From Achromobacter aloeverae (GTDB lineage: Bacteria > Pseudomonadota > Gammaproteobacteria > Burkholderiales > Burkholderiaceae_B), in contig NZ_PYAL01000001.1 in assembly GCF_004121055.1 (NCBI RefSeq), positions 620,001 to 684,000 of the forward strand: 64,000 nucleotides of DNA, read 5' to 3'. How positions within the stretch are numbered: position 1 is the stretch's first letter; each line of letters opens with the position of its first letter. The position numbers and the translations under genes were made by a program. The notes beneath the pieces were generated by a model. The model saw only the letters and a list, made by a program, of their open reading frames with translations. It made no database searches and was not told the origin of the DNA. This document shows positions 48,788 through 57,248 of this stretch, in pieces.

Positions 48788-49693
48788 TCACGCGCGCCAG
48801 GACGGCGCCTCGGCCCGGAAGAAGGCCAGGAAGGCGCGCAAGGCCGGACGCATCTGCCGGCGCGACGGATAGTAGATATAGAAGCCGTCGAACGACGGGC
48901 ACCAGTCCTCCATCACGGCAACCAGGCGCCCCGCCTTGAGGTCCTCGGCGATGGTGTGCTCGAACAGGAAGGCCAGCCCCAGGCTGTCCAGCGCCGCGCG
49001 CCGCATGGCGCTTTGCTGGGGCAGGATCAGGTTGCCCCGCACGTCGACGTTGTAGGCCTTGCGTCCCTTCTTCAATTCCCAGCGATAGACGCGCCCGCTG
49101 CTGAAGCGGCGCCGGATGCAGTTGTGCTGGGCCAGGTCCCGCGGATGCCGTGGCGCCGGATGCGCGGCGAAATACCTGGGCGTGGCGACGATCAGGCTGC
49201 GCTGCGGACCGCTGGCGGGCACGGCGATCATATCCGCGTGCAGGCTTTCCCCCAGCCGCACCCCCGCGTCGCAGCCGCTCTTGATGATGTCCTCGAAGTT
49301 GTCGTCGGCGCGAAGGTCCAGCTCGATACCCGGATACCGCGCGCAGAAAGCCGGCAAACGCCCCAGGATCAGGTCCTCCGCCACCGACAAGGCCATGGTG
49401 ACGCGCAGGGGGCCGGATGGCGCATCGCCCTGTTCCGCCGCGTCTTGCAACGCGGCCGTGATATCGGCAAAAGGCTCGGTGACCCGGGACAGCAGGCGGG
49501 CCCCCTCCTCCGTCGGCCGCGTCGCGCGCGTCGTGCGGGCCAGCAGCCGTACGCCCAGGCTGTCTTCCAGCGTCGAGACGGCATGGCTCACCGCCGAAGG
49601 CGCGATGCCGAGGCGCTCGGCCGCGCGCCGGAAACTGCCCAGTTCCGCGACGCTGACGAAGACCATGAGTTGCGAGGTTTGCGTCCGGTTCAT
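48788..49693 (-). CDS. LysR-family transcriptional regulator
   Basis: A 301-residue LysR protein with helix-turn-helix FRRAAERLGIAPSAVSHAVSTLEDSLG and an effector domain including VRLGESLHADMIAVPASGPQRSLIVATPRYFAAHPAP, typical of the CrgA/DsdC branch near genes for oxidoreductases. ATG 49693 is preferred over the in-frame TTG 49705. It is divergent from an aldo/keto reductase gene, the likely target. Confidence 0.92.
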   Translation of the reverse strand: MNRTQTSQLMVFVSVAELGSFRRAAERLGIAPSAVSHAVSTLEDSLGVRLLARTTRATRPTEEGARLLSRVTEPFADITAALQDAAEQGDAPSGPLRVTMALSVAEDLILGRLPAFCARYPGIELDLRADDNFEDIIKSGCDAGVRLGESLHADMIAVPASGPQRSLIVATPRYFAAHPAPRHPRDLAQHNCIRRRFSSGRVYRWELKKGRKAYNVDVRGNLILPQQSAMRRAALDSLGLAFLFEHTIAEDLKAGRLVAVMEDWCPSFDGFYIYYPSRRQMRPALRAFLAFFRAEAPSWRA

Positions 49694-49720
49694 TGTTCTA
49701 TCCAATAGATCAAGGTTATC

Positions 49721-49740
49721 TCGATTACATGGATTATCGA
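49721..49740. promoter_or_regulatory. Inverted repeat between divergent LysR and aldo/keto reductase genes
   Basis: TCGAT (49721-49725) and ATCGA (49736-49740) flank ten bases in the AT-rich divergent gap, giving the T-N(11-13)-A layout of LysR sites. Assignment is inference. Confidence 0.4.
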
Positions 49741-49817
49741 ATCAATCGGGATTCCTTACCATGGCGTTGTTCCCACCTTGTCGTTCTCACCTTTTCCATT
49801 TCCAAGGAGCTAGCACC

Positions 49818-50813
49818 ATGCAACAGCGCACACTCGCACAATTCCAGGTCTCGGCCGTGGGCCTGGGCTGCATGGGCCTGAGCCATGCCTACGGCCAGCA
49901 GGACGAATCGGCGTCGCTGGCCACCCTCGACCGGGCACTGGACCTCGGCGTCAATTTCTTCGACACCGCCGAAGTCTATGGGCCGCTGCGCAATGAAATC
50001 CTGCTGGGCAAGGCCTTGAAGGCGAAGCGCGACCAGGTCGTCATCGCCACCAAGTTCGGCTTCACCTATCGCCAGGAACGGACGGATTTCGGCGAAATCA
50101 CGGGTACCGACGGCAGCCCCGAAAATGCCCGGGCGGTTGCCGAAGCGTCCCTGCGCCGGCTGCAAACCGACGTGATCGACCTGTACTACCTGCATCGTGT
50201 CGACCCCGCGGTGCCCATCGAGGACACCGTGGGCGCGATGGCGCGGCTGGTCGAACAGGGCAAGGTGCGGGCCATCGGCCTGTCCGAGGTCTCGGCCGAG
50301 ACGCTGCGCCGCGCCCATGCCACGCACCCCATCGCCGCGCTGCAAAGCGAATATTCGCTGTGGACGCGCGACGTGGAGAGCAATGGCGTGCTCGACGCCT
50401 GCCGCGAGCTGGGCGTGGCCTTCGTGCCCTTCAGCCCGCTGGGACGCGGTTTCCTGACGGGCAAGCTGGCGCCGGTGGCCGAGTTGTCCGAGGGTGATTT
50501 CCGCCGCAGCCTCCCGCGCTTCCAGCCCGAACACGCGCAAGTCAACCGGGAACTGGTGCGGGTCATCGAGGACATGGCGGCGGCCAAGGGCGTCACCGCC
50601 GCGCAGATCGCCCTGGCCTGGGTGCTGGCCCAAGGCGAGGACATCATCCCCATTCCGGGCGCCAAGCGCATCCCGCACCTGGAGCAGAATGTCGCCGCGG
50701 TGGACGTCCGGCTCGACGCCGCCGACCGCGCCCGCCTGGACGAGACCTTCGCGCCCGAAAACGTCTCCGGCAGCCGCTATCCCGCGGCGTTGGCGGCCAT
50801 GGCGCAGAAGTAA
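49818..50813 (+). CDS. Aldo/keto reductase (IolS/YajO-like)
   Basis: A 331-residue NADPH-dependent reductase with catalytic tetrad D49 and Y54 (FFDTAEVYG), K79 (IATKFGF) and H126 (LYYLHRVDP). The C-terminal cofactor segment is IPIPGAKRIPHLEQN. AAGGAG lies nine bases before ATG 49818. It is divergent from a LysR gene, a common arrangement for inducible detoxification reductases. Substrate unknown. Confidence 0.93.
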   Translation: MQQRTLAQFQVSAVGLGCMGLSHAYGQQDESASLATLDRALDLGVNFFDTAEVYGPLRNEILLGKALKAKRDQVVIATKFGFTYRQERTDFGEITGTDGSPENARAVAEASLRRLQTDVIDLYYLHRVDPAVPIEDTVGAMARLVEQGKVRAIGLSEVSAETLRRAHATHPIAALQSEYSLWTRDVESNGVLDACRELGVAFVPFSPLGRGFLTGKLAPVAELSEGDFRRSLPRFQPEHAQVNRELVRVIEDMAAAKGVTAAQIALAWVLAQGEDIIPIPGAKRIPHLEQNVAAVDVRLDAADRARLDETFAPENVSGSRYPAALAAMAQK

Positions 50814-50903
50814 GGCCCGATCCCTTCGCCGCCTGGCGACGGCGTGTCGGCGGCCGGAGCCCGGCGATGCCGGGCACCGGGTAAGCCCTAAGGTTCTCTT
50901 TCT

Positions 50904-50936
50904 CGTTCTGATTGGTAGAATAACGTTCTGTTCTAC
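50904..50936 (+). promoter_or_regulatory. Candidate operator/promoter of nicD-nicX
   Basis: CGTTCTG occurs at 50904-50910 and exactly 20 bases later at 50924-50930. GTAGAA (50915-50920) and TTCTAC (50931-50936) form an inverted repeat. TAGAAT at 50916-50921 is a good -10, but the -35 is poor, as in activator-dependent promoters. The 10-mer AACGTTCTGT (50922-50931) recurs inverted at 53795-53804. Confidence 0.6.
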
Positions 50937-51018
50937 GCACCCCCTTGCATCCTGCCCCGGCGCTGCAAGGGGGCGAGCGCGCCGCTCCGCCCGTGAGCGC
51001 GCCATGCAAGGAGGGAAT

Positions 51019-51849
51019 GTGAACGATCGAAGCAAGGGAGCGCACCTGCGCGCCAACGGGATACGGCAGCATTACCTGCATCTGGCCGGTCCAGGTCCCA
51101 GCGTGCTCATCGTCCCCGGCATCGTCAGCCCGGCCATCCTCTGGCGCCACGTCGGGGAGTGGTTATCGGAGGACTACGACTGCTACATTCTTGACGTGCG
51201 AGGGCGCGGCCTGTCCGAGGCCGGTCCGCACCTGGACTACGGGGTCGGCGCATGCGCGCAGGACGTGACTTCGTTCGTCGAGGCGGCCGCGCTGCACGCC
51301 CCCATCGTCGTCGGCCATTCCATGGGCGCGAGAATCGCGCTGCGCGCGGCCACGCTGGCGCCAGGCCTGTTCGGCGCGCTGGTGCTGGTCGATCCCCCCA
51401 CCAGCGGTCCCGGCCGTCGCGCCTACCCGGTGCCGAAGGCGAGAACCCTGGGACTGTTGCAGGCCGCCCATCGAGGCGAGGCATTGGAATTCATGCAACG
51501 CAGCGGCGCCGCGCCATGGCCGGACGTCCTGCAAGGGCTGCGCGCCGAATGGCTGTGCACCTGCGACGAGCGCGCGGTGCACGTCACCTATGACGATTTC
51601 CACGGCGAAGATATCTACGCCGACATCGCGCGGACGCAAGAACCGTTGGCCCTGCTTTGCGCGGGAACGGGCGGCGTCGTCTCGGATGCCGACATCGCCG
51701 AGTTGCGCCAATTGCGCGATGACTTGTACGTCACCCGCCTGCCCGGCGTCGGCCACCAGATGCAGGCCGAGGATTTCGCCGCCTTTAAACCCGCGTTGGG
51801 CGATATCCTTGCCCGACATCGTCAGACCCTAGCGAGGAACCGCGATTGA
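51019..51849 (+). CDS. nicD: N-formylmaleamate deformylase-like alpha/beta hydrolase
   Basis: Cytosolic alpha/beta hydrolase that would release formate from N-formylmaleamate, giving maleamate. Counting from GTG 51019, the nucleophile in GHSMG is S101, the acid in VLVDPP is D125 and the base in GVGHQMQ is H246, almost the same numbers I recall for Pseudomonas putida NicD (101, 125, 245). A strong AAGGAGG sits just before this GTG; ATG 51004 would place the Shine-Dalgarno inside the gene. The stop overlaps the nicX start codon, and NicX makes this enzyme's substrate. Confidence 0.88.
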   Translation: MNDRSKGAHLRANGIRQHYLHLAGPGPSVLIVPGIVSPAILWRHVGEWLSEDYDCYILDVRGRGLSEAGPHLDYGVGACAQDVTSFVEAAALHAPIVVGHSMGARIALRAATLAPGLFGALVLVDPPTSGPGRRAYPVPKARTLGLLQAAHRGEALEFMQRSGAAPWPDVLQGLRAEWLCTCDERAVHVTYDDFHGEDIYADIARTQEPLALLCAGTGGVVSDADIAELRQLRDDLYVTRLPGVGHQMQAEDFAAFKPALGDILARHRQTLARNRD

Positions 51850-52889
51850 AAGTCGATGCGGAAGTACTGGAACTGTTCACCAAAGAAATGGCGCTATGCG
51901 GCGTCAAGCCCGGCGAAACGGTGGTCGTGCTGACCGCCGACGACGAATGGCAGGACAACGCCGCGGCCTTCATGGCGGCGATCCAGGCCCTGGGGGCGAC
52001 CACCTTCAACCTGAACGTGCGGCGCGGGCAGAAGAACGCCGTTGGCGTGCAAGGGCGCCATCCCCTGGTCGGCAACGAACTGGCCATGCGCACGCTGAAA
52101 TCGGCCGACATGGTCATCGACATGGTGGGCCTGCTGTTCTCGCGCGAACAGGCGGAGATCCAGGCCGCCGGCGCGCGCATCCTGCGCGTGATGGAACCCT
52201 TCCACGTCCTCCGGCAGATGTTCCCCACGGAGGACCTGAAACGTCGCGTCGAATACGCCAAGGACCTGCTGGAAAAGGCGAAGGAATTGCGCTTCACGTC
52301 CGAGGCCGGCACCGACGTGACGTACCAGCTGGGCCAATATCCCGTGATTTCGGAATACGGCTACACGAACGAACGAGGCCGCTGGGACCATTTCCCTTCC
52401 GGCTTTTCGTTCACGCAGGGCAACGATGGCGGCGTCAACGGCACCGTCGTCCTGCAGCCGGGGGACATCCTCTGCGCCTTCAAGAAATACGTCGAGTCTC
52501 CAGTCACCTTGAAAATCAAGGATGGCAAGGTCATCGACATTTCCGGCAGCGGCGTCGACGCGCACCTGATCGACAGCTACATCAAGAGCTTCGATGACGA
52601 CCGCGCCTATGCCATTTCCCATATCGGCTGGGGCCTGAACGAAAAGGCGCGCTGGTACCAGTTCTCGGTCTCCCGCCAACTGTCCACCGAGCACGTGATG
52701 AACGCGCTGTCCTTCTACGGCAACGTGCTTTTCTCCCTGGGACCCAACCTGGAGGTGGGGGGCGATAACGACACCGCCTGCCACCTGGACCTGCCCATGC
52801 GCCGCTGCAGCCTGTGGCTGGACGGCGAACGGATCCTGGAGGACGGCGAGGTCGTCCATCCGGCGATGCGCGTGGACCGCCACGCCTGA
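51846..52889 (+). CDS. nicX: 2,5-dihydroxypyridine 5,6-dioxygenase
   Basis: Non-haem Fe(II) extradiol-type dioxygenase that opens the ring of 2,5-dihydroxypyridine to N-formylmaleamate. The 347-residue protein follows NicX in length and motifs; likely iron ligands are H259 (ISHIGWG), H313 and D315 (ACHLDLPM), the same H...HxD order as reported for P. putida. It starts with TTG 51846, with GAGG eight bases upstream, and the start overlaps the nicD stop, so translation is coupled. Convergent with the IclR gene. Confidence 0.92.
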   Translation: MKVDAEVLELFTKEMALCGVKPGETVVVLTADDEWQDNAAAFMAAIQALGATTFNLNVRRGQKNAVGVQGRHPLVGNELAMRTLKSADMVIDMVGLLFSREQAEIQAAGARILRVMEPFHVLRQMFPTEDLKRRVEYAKDLLEKAKELRFTSEAGTDVTYQLGQYPVISEYGYTNERGRWDHFPSGFSFTQGNDGGVNGTVVLQPGDILCAFKKYVESPVTLKIKDGKVIDISGSGVDAHLIDSYIKSFDDDRAYAISHIGWGLNEKARWYQFSVSRQLSTEHVMNALSFYGNVLFSLGPNLEVGGDNDTACHLDLPMRRCSLWLDGERILEDGEVVHPAMRVDRHA

Positions 52890-52971
52890 CCCAGGCGCAT
52901 GCCGCCGGCCCCATCCTGCAAGGCTGGACGCCGGGCATGAACGACGCGCGGGTCCAGCGGGCCGTCGCGCC

Positions 52972-53721
52972 TCAGGCGGCGGACCGCGTTTTCTCCTGCC
53001 AGGTATCGAAGGCGGCGGTATCCCCGCCCAGCCGGCGCGTCAGGTCGGCCGCCGCCGCCAGCAGGCGCGCCGACATCGACGGCAGCAGCTCCGCCGAAAA
53101 GCGGGCGGCCGGTCCGGACAGGGCCAGCGCCCCGCGCAGGTTTTTCTGCGGACCGAACACGGGCGCCGCAATCGCGGCGATATCCGGCTCGCGCTCCCCC
53201 ACCGTAATGATGTAGGGCTGCTCCGGCATCCTTGACGCAGGCGTCATGGACGGGTCGAACGCGGTCAGCACGCGTCCGGCCGCGCCCTTGTCGAGCGGCA
53301 CCAGGTCTCCGGTGCGGATATGGTCGCGAATGGAACGCGGCGAATCCACGCGGAAAAGGCAGACGCGATGGTCGCCTTCGCGCGTGAAGAAGGACGCGCC
53401 TTCCTCCGTCTCCTGCACCAGCCGGCGCAGGATGGGCGGCACGTGGTCGTCCAGGCGCAAGGCCGATTGATACAGCCCGCCCCAGTGCAAGAGCATGGAC
53501 CCCAGCTGGTAGGTGCCGTCGTCCAGGCGCACGATGCAATGCTCCTGGACCAGGGAGGTCAGGAGCCGCAGGATCGTGCTCTTGTACATCTTCGTTCGCC
53601 GCGCGATCTCGTTGAGCGACAGGGAACTGTCGCCCGCATGGAAGGCGTTCAATATCGCGATCGCCCGCTCCACTGCCGCAACGCCGCCAGCCTTGGTGTC
53701 GCTTTCCGGTTCTTCCGACAT
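52972..53721 (-). CDS. IclR-family transcriptional regulator
   Basis: A 249-residue regulator with an N-terminal winged helix (about residues 13-75; LSLNEIARRTKMYKSTILRLLTSL) and a C-terminal IclR effector domain (about 90-245; GASFFTREGDHRVCLFR). It sits between the nicD-nicX unit and the Bug-hydroxylase-nicC-nicF operon, and the same sequence element occurs at both of their promoters. Characterised nic clusters use MarR-type repressors (NicR, BpsR), so an IclR protein here is a difference. The start is at 53721. Confidence 0.92.
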   Translation of the reverse strand: MSEEPESDTKAGGVAAVERAIAILNAFHAGDSSLSLNEIARRTKMYKSTILRLLTSLVQEHCIVRLDDGTYQLGSMLLHWGGLYQSALRLDDHVPPILRRLVQETEEGASFFTREGDHRVCLFRVDSPRSIRDHIRTGDLVPLDKGAAGRVLTAFDPSMTPASRMPEQPYIITVGEREPDIAAIAAPVFGPQKNLRGALALSGPAARFSAELLPSMSARLLAAAADLTRRLGGDTAAFDTWQEKTRSAA

Positions 53722-53751
53722 TGATTTGACTCGATCTAGTGCATGTCCTAG

Positions 53752-53781
53752 TTGACATTGTAGCGTACCGTTCTGCAGAAT
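53752..53781 (+). promoter_or_regulatory. Candidate promoter of the Bug-hydroxylase-nicC-nicF operon
   Basis: A perfect -35 TTGACA (53752-53757), 18-base spacer and CAGAAT (53776-53781, four of six). The palindrome TTCTGCAGAA (53771-53780) overlaps the -10, which would suit repression. The leader to ATG 53941 is about 150 bases. Confidence 0.6.
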
Positions 53782-53804
53782 ACGATTCTTCTAGACAGAA
53801 CGTT
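53769..53804. promoter_or_regulatory. Candidate IclR operator at the catabolic operon promoter
   Basis: CGTTCTG (53769-53775) and its inverse CAGAACG (53796-53802) face each other. The longer ACAGAACGTT (53795-53804) is the exact reverse complement of a 10-mer in the nicD promoter. TTCT/AGAA half-sites recur between them. Confidence 0.6.
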
Positions 53805-53940
53805 GATTATCGCACCACCGGATCCACGGCCTCGCTGCCTGCTTCCTGCTCGCTGGCCTTGCTTTTTGCCCTTGCTTCCGGACGTTGCCCTCCCAGCGTT
53901 CTTCCTGGACTTCTCCTATAACTCCCGAGGGGTATTAACC

Positions 53941-54924
53941 ATGCTTGACCACCGTTGGAAAAAACGCTTCGCGAGCCTGGCCTGTGGACTTTGCCTGGTC
54001 GGCGCTTCCTCTTCCTCCTACGCGCAAACGTTCCCCGACAAACCGATCACCATCGTCGCGCCGTATCCGCCCGGCGGCGCCACCGACCTGTACGCGCGCT
54101 CCGTGGCCGCCGGCCTCGGTGAAATGGGCCAGTCCGTCATCGTGGACAACCGGGCGGGCGCCTCGGGCATCATCGGGGCCGACTACGTTTCGCGGGCCGC
54201 GCCCGACGGCTACACAATGCTCATCGGTGCGTCGTCGATGTTTTCCGTGCTGCCCCTGCTCAGCAAGCGCATGGACACCGTCTACCAGAAGATCGAACCG
54301 GTCTCCATCCTGGGCTTCAATCCCTCCTACGTGGTGGTGCCGGCCTCGCTGCCGGTCAACACGATCCAGGAACTGATCGCGTTCCTGAAGCAGCATCCCG
54401 GCAAGTACGGCTACGGGTCCGCGGGAGCCGGTACGTCGCAACATGTGTTCATGGAGCTGTTCAAGCAGCGCGCCGGCCTCGATCTCTTTCCCGTGCAATA
54501 CAAGGGCAGTTCGCCGATGGTGGTGGATCTGATCTCGGAACGGGTCGTCATGGCGATCGAACAGGGCCCCGCCGTGCTGTCGTACATCAAGGCGGGCAAG
54601 TTGAAGGCGCTGGCCGTCACGACGGCGAAGCGGTCCGAAGCCCTGCCCAACGTCCCCACCCTTGCGGAAACCGTGCTGCCGGGGTTCGAGGCCGTGACCT
54701 GGTTCGCGCTCTACGCGCCCAAGGGGGTCCCCAGGAACGTCATCGACAAGGTGGTGCCGCAAATCGCCAAGACGATGTCGTCCAAGGAAGTCAAGGAACG
54801 CCTGGGCGCGGTCGGCGTCGAGGCCGCATCCAGCACGCCCGAGGAGGTCGTGAAGCGGCAGGCGGCGGAGACCGCGCTGTGGAAAGACGTGATCGCGCGT
54901 TCGAAGATTTCGCTCGAAGACTGA
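53941..54924 (+). CDS. Bug-family (TctC-type) receptor of the pyridine-carboxylate operon
   Basis: Periplasmic receptor of 327 residues with a signal peptide cleaved after SYA (about residue 28) and motifs IVAPYPPGGATDLYARS, DNRAGASGIIGADYVS and VQYKGSSPMVVDLI. GAGGGG lies about nine bases before ATG 53941. It is the first gene of the catabolic operon, 16 bases before the hydroxylase large subunit, so it probably captures the pyridine carboxylate or a related acid. It takes the place occupied by the NicT transporter in Pseudomonas. No membrane component is encoded here. Confidence 0.92.
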   Translation: MLDHRWKKRFASLACGLCLVGASSSSYAQTFPDKPITIVAPYPPGGATDLYARSVAAGLGEMGQSVIVDNRAGASGIIGADYVSRAAPDGYTMLIGASSMFSVLPLLSKRMDTVYQKIEPVSILGFNPSYVVVPASLPVNTIQELIAFLKQHPGKYGYGSAGAGTSQHVFMELFKQRAGLDLFPVQYKGSSPMVVDLISERVVMAIEQGPAVLSYIKAGKLKALAVTTAKRSEALPNVPTLAETVLPGFEAVTWFALYAPKGVPRNVIDKVVPQIAKTMSSKEVKERLGAVGVEAASSTPEEVVKRQAAETALWKDVIARSKISLED

Positions 54925-54940
54925 GACCCGGACCCTCGCC

Positions 54941-57238
54941 ATGCATTCGAAGCAGCCGTTTTCGCTCGGCACCGAGCCTCGCGCCGACTACCTGGAAAAA
55001 GTCACGGGCGCGGCGATCTACGCAAGCGACGTCACGGTACCCGGCATGCTGCACGGAAAAATCCTGCGCAGCACCGTGCCGCACGCGCGTATCGCCAGGC
55101 TGGACGTGAGCGCCGCGCTCGCCATTCCCGGGGTCGTGGCCATACTCACGGGCGACGACCTGAAGGACTTGCCGGGCACCGAGACCCACTGGGGCTTGTC
55201 GCTGCGCGACCGCCCCGTCATCGCGTTGGACAAGGTCCGGTATGTCGGGGACCCCGTCGCCGCGGTGGCCGCGGTGGACGAAGCCAGCGCCGAAGCGGCC
55301 GTCGATGCCATCGTCGTCGCCTACGAGACGCTGCCGCACGCGACCACCGCCCGGGAAGCCCTGGCCGAGGGCGCGGCGCTGGTCCACGAGCGGATGGACG
55401 TGCTCAAGGACTATTACTTCCGCGGACATTGCACGCCCGTCGAGGGCACCAACCAGTTCCAGCAATGGTCCTATGAAAGCGGCGACGTGGATGCGGTCTT
55501 CGCGGGCGGCGCGCGCGTTTTCGAGGATACTTTCACCTTCCCCATGGTGTTCCATTACGCCATGGAGCCGCACGCCTGCATCGCGCACTGGCAGCGCAAT
55601 TCGCTGGAGATATGGAGCGGCGGCCAGACCCCCACGGCGATCCAGCGCGTCTGCTCGGAGATCCTGGGCATCCCGCTGTCGTGCGTGCGGGTGCATTCGC
55701 CCTACGTGGGCGGCGGGTTCGGCGGCAAGGCATCGGTCAAGATCGACCCCCTGGTGGCGGCGCTTTCCTGGAAAGCGCGCGCGCCTGTCCGCGTCTGCCT
55801 GACCATCGCCGAGTCCATGCTCACCTGCCGGCGCCTGGATGCCGAAGTGACGCTGAAGACGGCGGTGGACGGCGACGGCAGGATCGTCGGGAAAGCCGTC
55901 CGCGCGGTCGTCAATGGCGGCGCCTACGCGGACACGGGCCCCGCCATCGCCGTCAAGGCGGCGATCCGGGCCATCGGCCCCTACCACATCCCCAATCTGC
56001 GGCTGGAAGCCGTCGGCGTCTACACGAACACGGTGCCCGGCGCCGCGTTCCGCTCCATCGGCGGTCCGCAGGCGGTCTGGGCCACCGAGTCGCAGATGGA
56101 CATCATGGCCGCCGCGCTGGGGCAAGACCCGGTCGAATTCCGAATGCTCAACATGGCGCAAAAAGGCCAGACGCTGAAGCACGACCTGAGGCCCCTGGAC
56201 GTCGACATGCGGCGGTCGCTACGCGCCGCCGTGGACACGCTCAAGCGCCTGCCGGAGCCCGCGCACCAAGGGCGCCGGGGCATGGGCGTGGCCGTGGGCG
56301 CGACCGATCCCGGCATCATGCCCATCGGCGGGGCCATCGTCCGCCTGCGCGCGGACGGGTCGGTCAACGTTTCCGCGAATACGGTGGAGATCGGCCAGGG
56401 AAGCCGCGGCGTACTCCGCATCGTGGCCGCCAGGACGCTGAACCAGCCCTTGAAGATGATCGCCGTGGCGCAGCCGGACACCCTGCAGGCGCCGTATGAC
56501 TGGGGCACGGGCGCCAGCCGCTCCACCGTCATCATCGGCCTGGCGGTGCAGATGGCCTGCGAAGACATCATCCGCCAGGTGCGCGACGTCGCCGCCGACG
56601 TGCTGGGCGGCAACGCGGCCGACTACCGGCTGGTCGAAGGCGCCGTCGAAGGACCGGGGGAATCGATCGCGCTGATCGAACTCCTGCGCCGCTTCAATGG
56701 CATGGCCGCCGGCGAATTCCTGGGCGTGGGACGCGTGAACCCCAACACCCGCGATGGCGGCTTCAAGCTGCAGCCGCTGTTCTGGGAGACCGGCGCCGGC
56801 GCATTCGAAATCGCGCTGGACGAGGGCACGGGCGCCATCCGGATATTGCGGGCAAGCGGCGCCGCCGACCTGGGGCACGTGATCAATCCCAAGGCCGCCG
56901 AGGGCCAGGACGAAGGGGCCATGGTGATGGGCCTGGGCCACACGCTGTCCGAGGAATACATCTACGCGGACGGCCAGGTCGTCAATGGCACCCTCTTCGA
57001 CTACAAGGTGCCGACGATGGAAGAGGTCCCGGAACACGTGGGAACCACCCTGATAGAGAGCGGCGACGGGCCTGGACCGTTCGGCGCGCGCGGCGGCGGC
57101 GAAGGCGCCATCCTGCCCGTGGCGCCCGCCGTGGCCAACGCCCTGTTCCAGGGCTGGGGCATACGCGTGAAGGAACTGCCGCTGACGCCCGAGCGCGTCT
57201 GGCGCGCGCTGCAAGAAAAAAATCCGACAGACGAATAA
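54941..57238 (+). CDS. Molybdenum hydroxylase, large (molybdopterin-binding) subunit
   Basis: Xanthine-dehydrogenase-family large subunit of 765 residues that hydroxylates an aromatic N-heterocycle next to the ring nitrogen using water. The N-terminal domain (RADYLEKVTGAAIYASDV) and Moco-binding motifs VGGGFGGK, GGAYAD and IEIGQG-like EIGQGSRG are present; the catalytic Glu is E721 in ARGGGEGAILPV. It is followed by CoxG, FAD and 2Fe-2S subunits. In this context a nicotinate (or picolinate) 6-hydroxylase is expected. NicB of P. putida is instead a Moco protein fused to cytochrome domains. Confidence 0.9.
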   Translation: MHSKQPFSLGTEPRADYLEKVTGAAIYASDVTVPGMLHGKILRSTVPHARIARLDVSAALAIPGVVAILTGDDLKDLPGTETHWGLSLRDRPVIALDKVRYVGDPVAAVAAVDEASAEAAVDAIVVAYETLPHATTAREALAEGAALVHERMDVLKDYYFRGHCTPVEGTNQFQQWSYESGDVDAVFAGGARVFEDTFTFPMVFHYAMEPHACIAHWQRNSLEIWSGGQTPTAIQRVCSEILGIPLSCVRVHSPYVGGGFGGKASVKIDPLVAALSWKARAPVRVCLTIAESMLTCRRLDAEVTLKTAVDGDGRIVGKAVRAVVNGGAYADTGPAIAVKAAIRAIGPYHIPNLRLEAVGVYTNTVPGAAFRSIGGPQAVWATESQMDIMAAALGQDPVEFRMLNMAQKGQTLKHDLRPLDVDMRRSLRAAVDTLKRLPEPAHQGRRGMGVAVGATDPGIMPIGGAIVRLRADGSVNVSANTVEIGQGSRGVLRIVAARTLNQPLKMIAVAQPDTLQAPYDWGTGASRSTVIIGLAVQMACEDIIRQVRDVAADVLGGNAADYRLVEGAVEGPGESIALIELLRRFNGMAAGEFLGVGRVNPNTRDGGFKLQPLFWETGAGAFEIALDEGTGAIRILRASGAADLGHVINPKAAEGQDEGAMVMGLGHTLSEEYIYADGQVVNGTLFDYKVPTMEEVPEHVGTTLIESGDGPGPFGARGGGEGAILPVAPAVANALFQGWGIRVKELPLTPERVWRALQEKNPTDE

Positions 57239-57248
57239 CACCGACGCC

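Noticed and set aside
51004-51018. ATG 51004 as the nicD start
   Set aside because: The strong AAGGAGG site would lie inside the gene; GTG 51019 is correctly spaced after it and gives S101/D125/H246 numbering close to the known enzyme.
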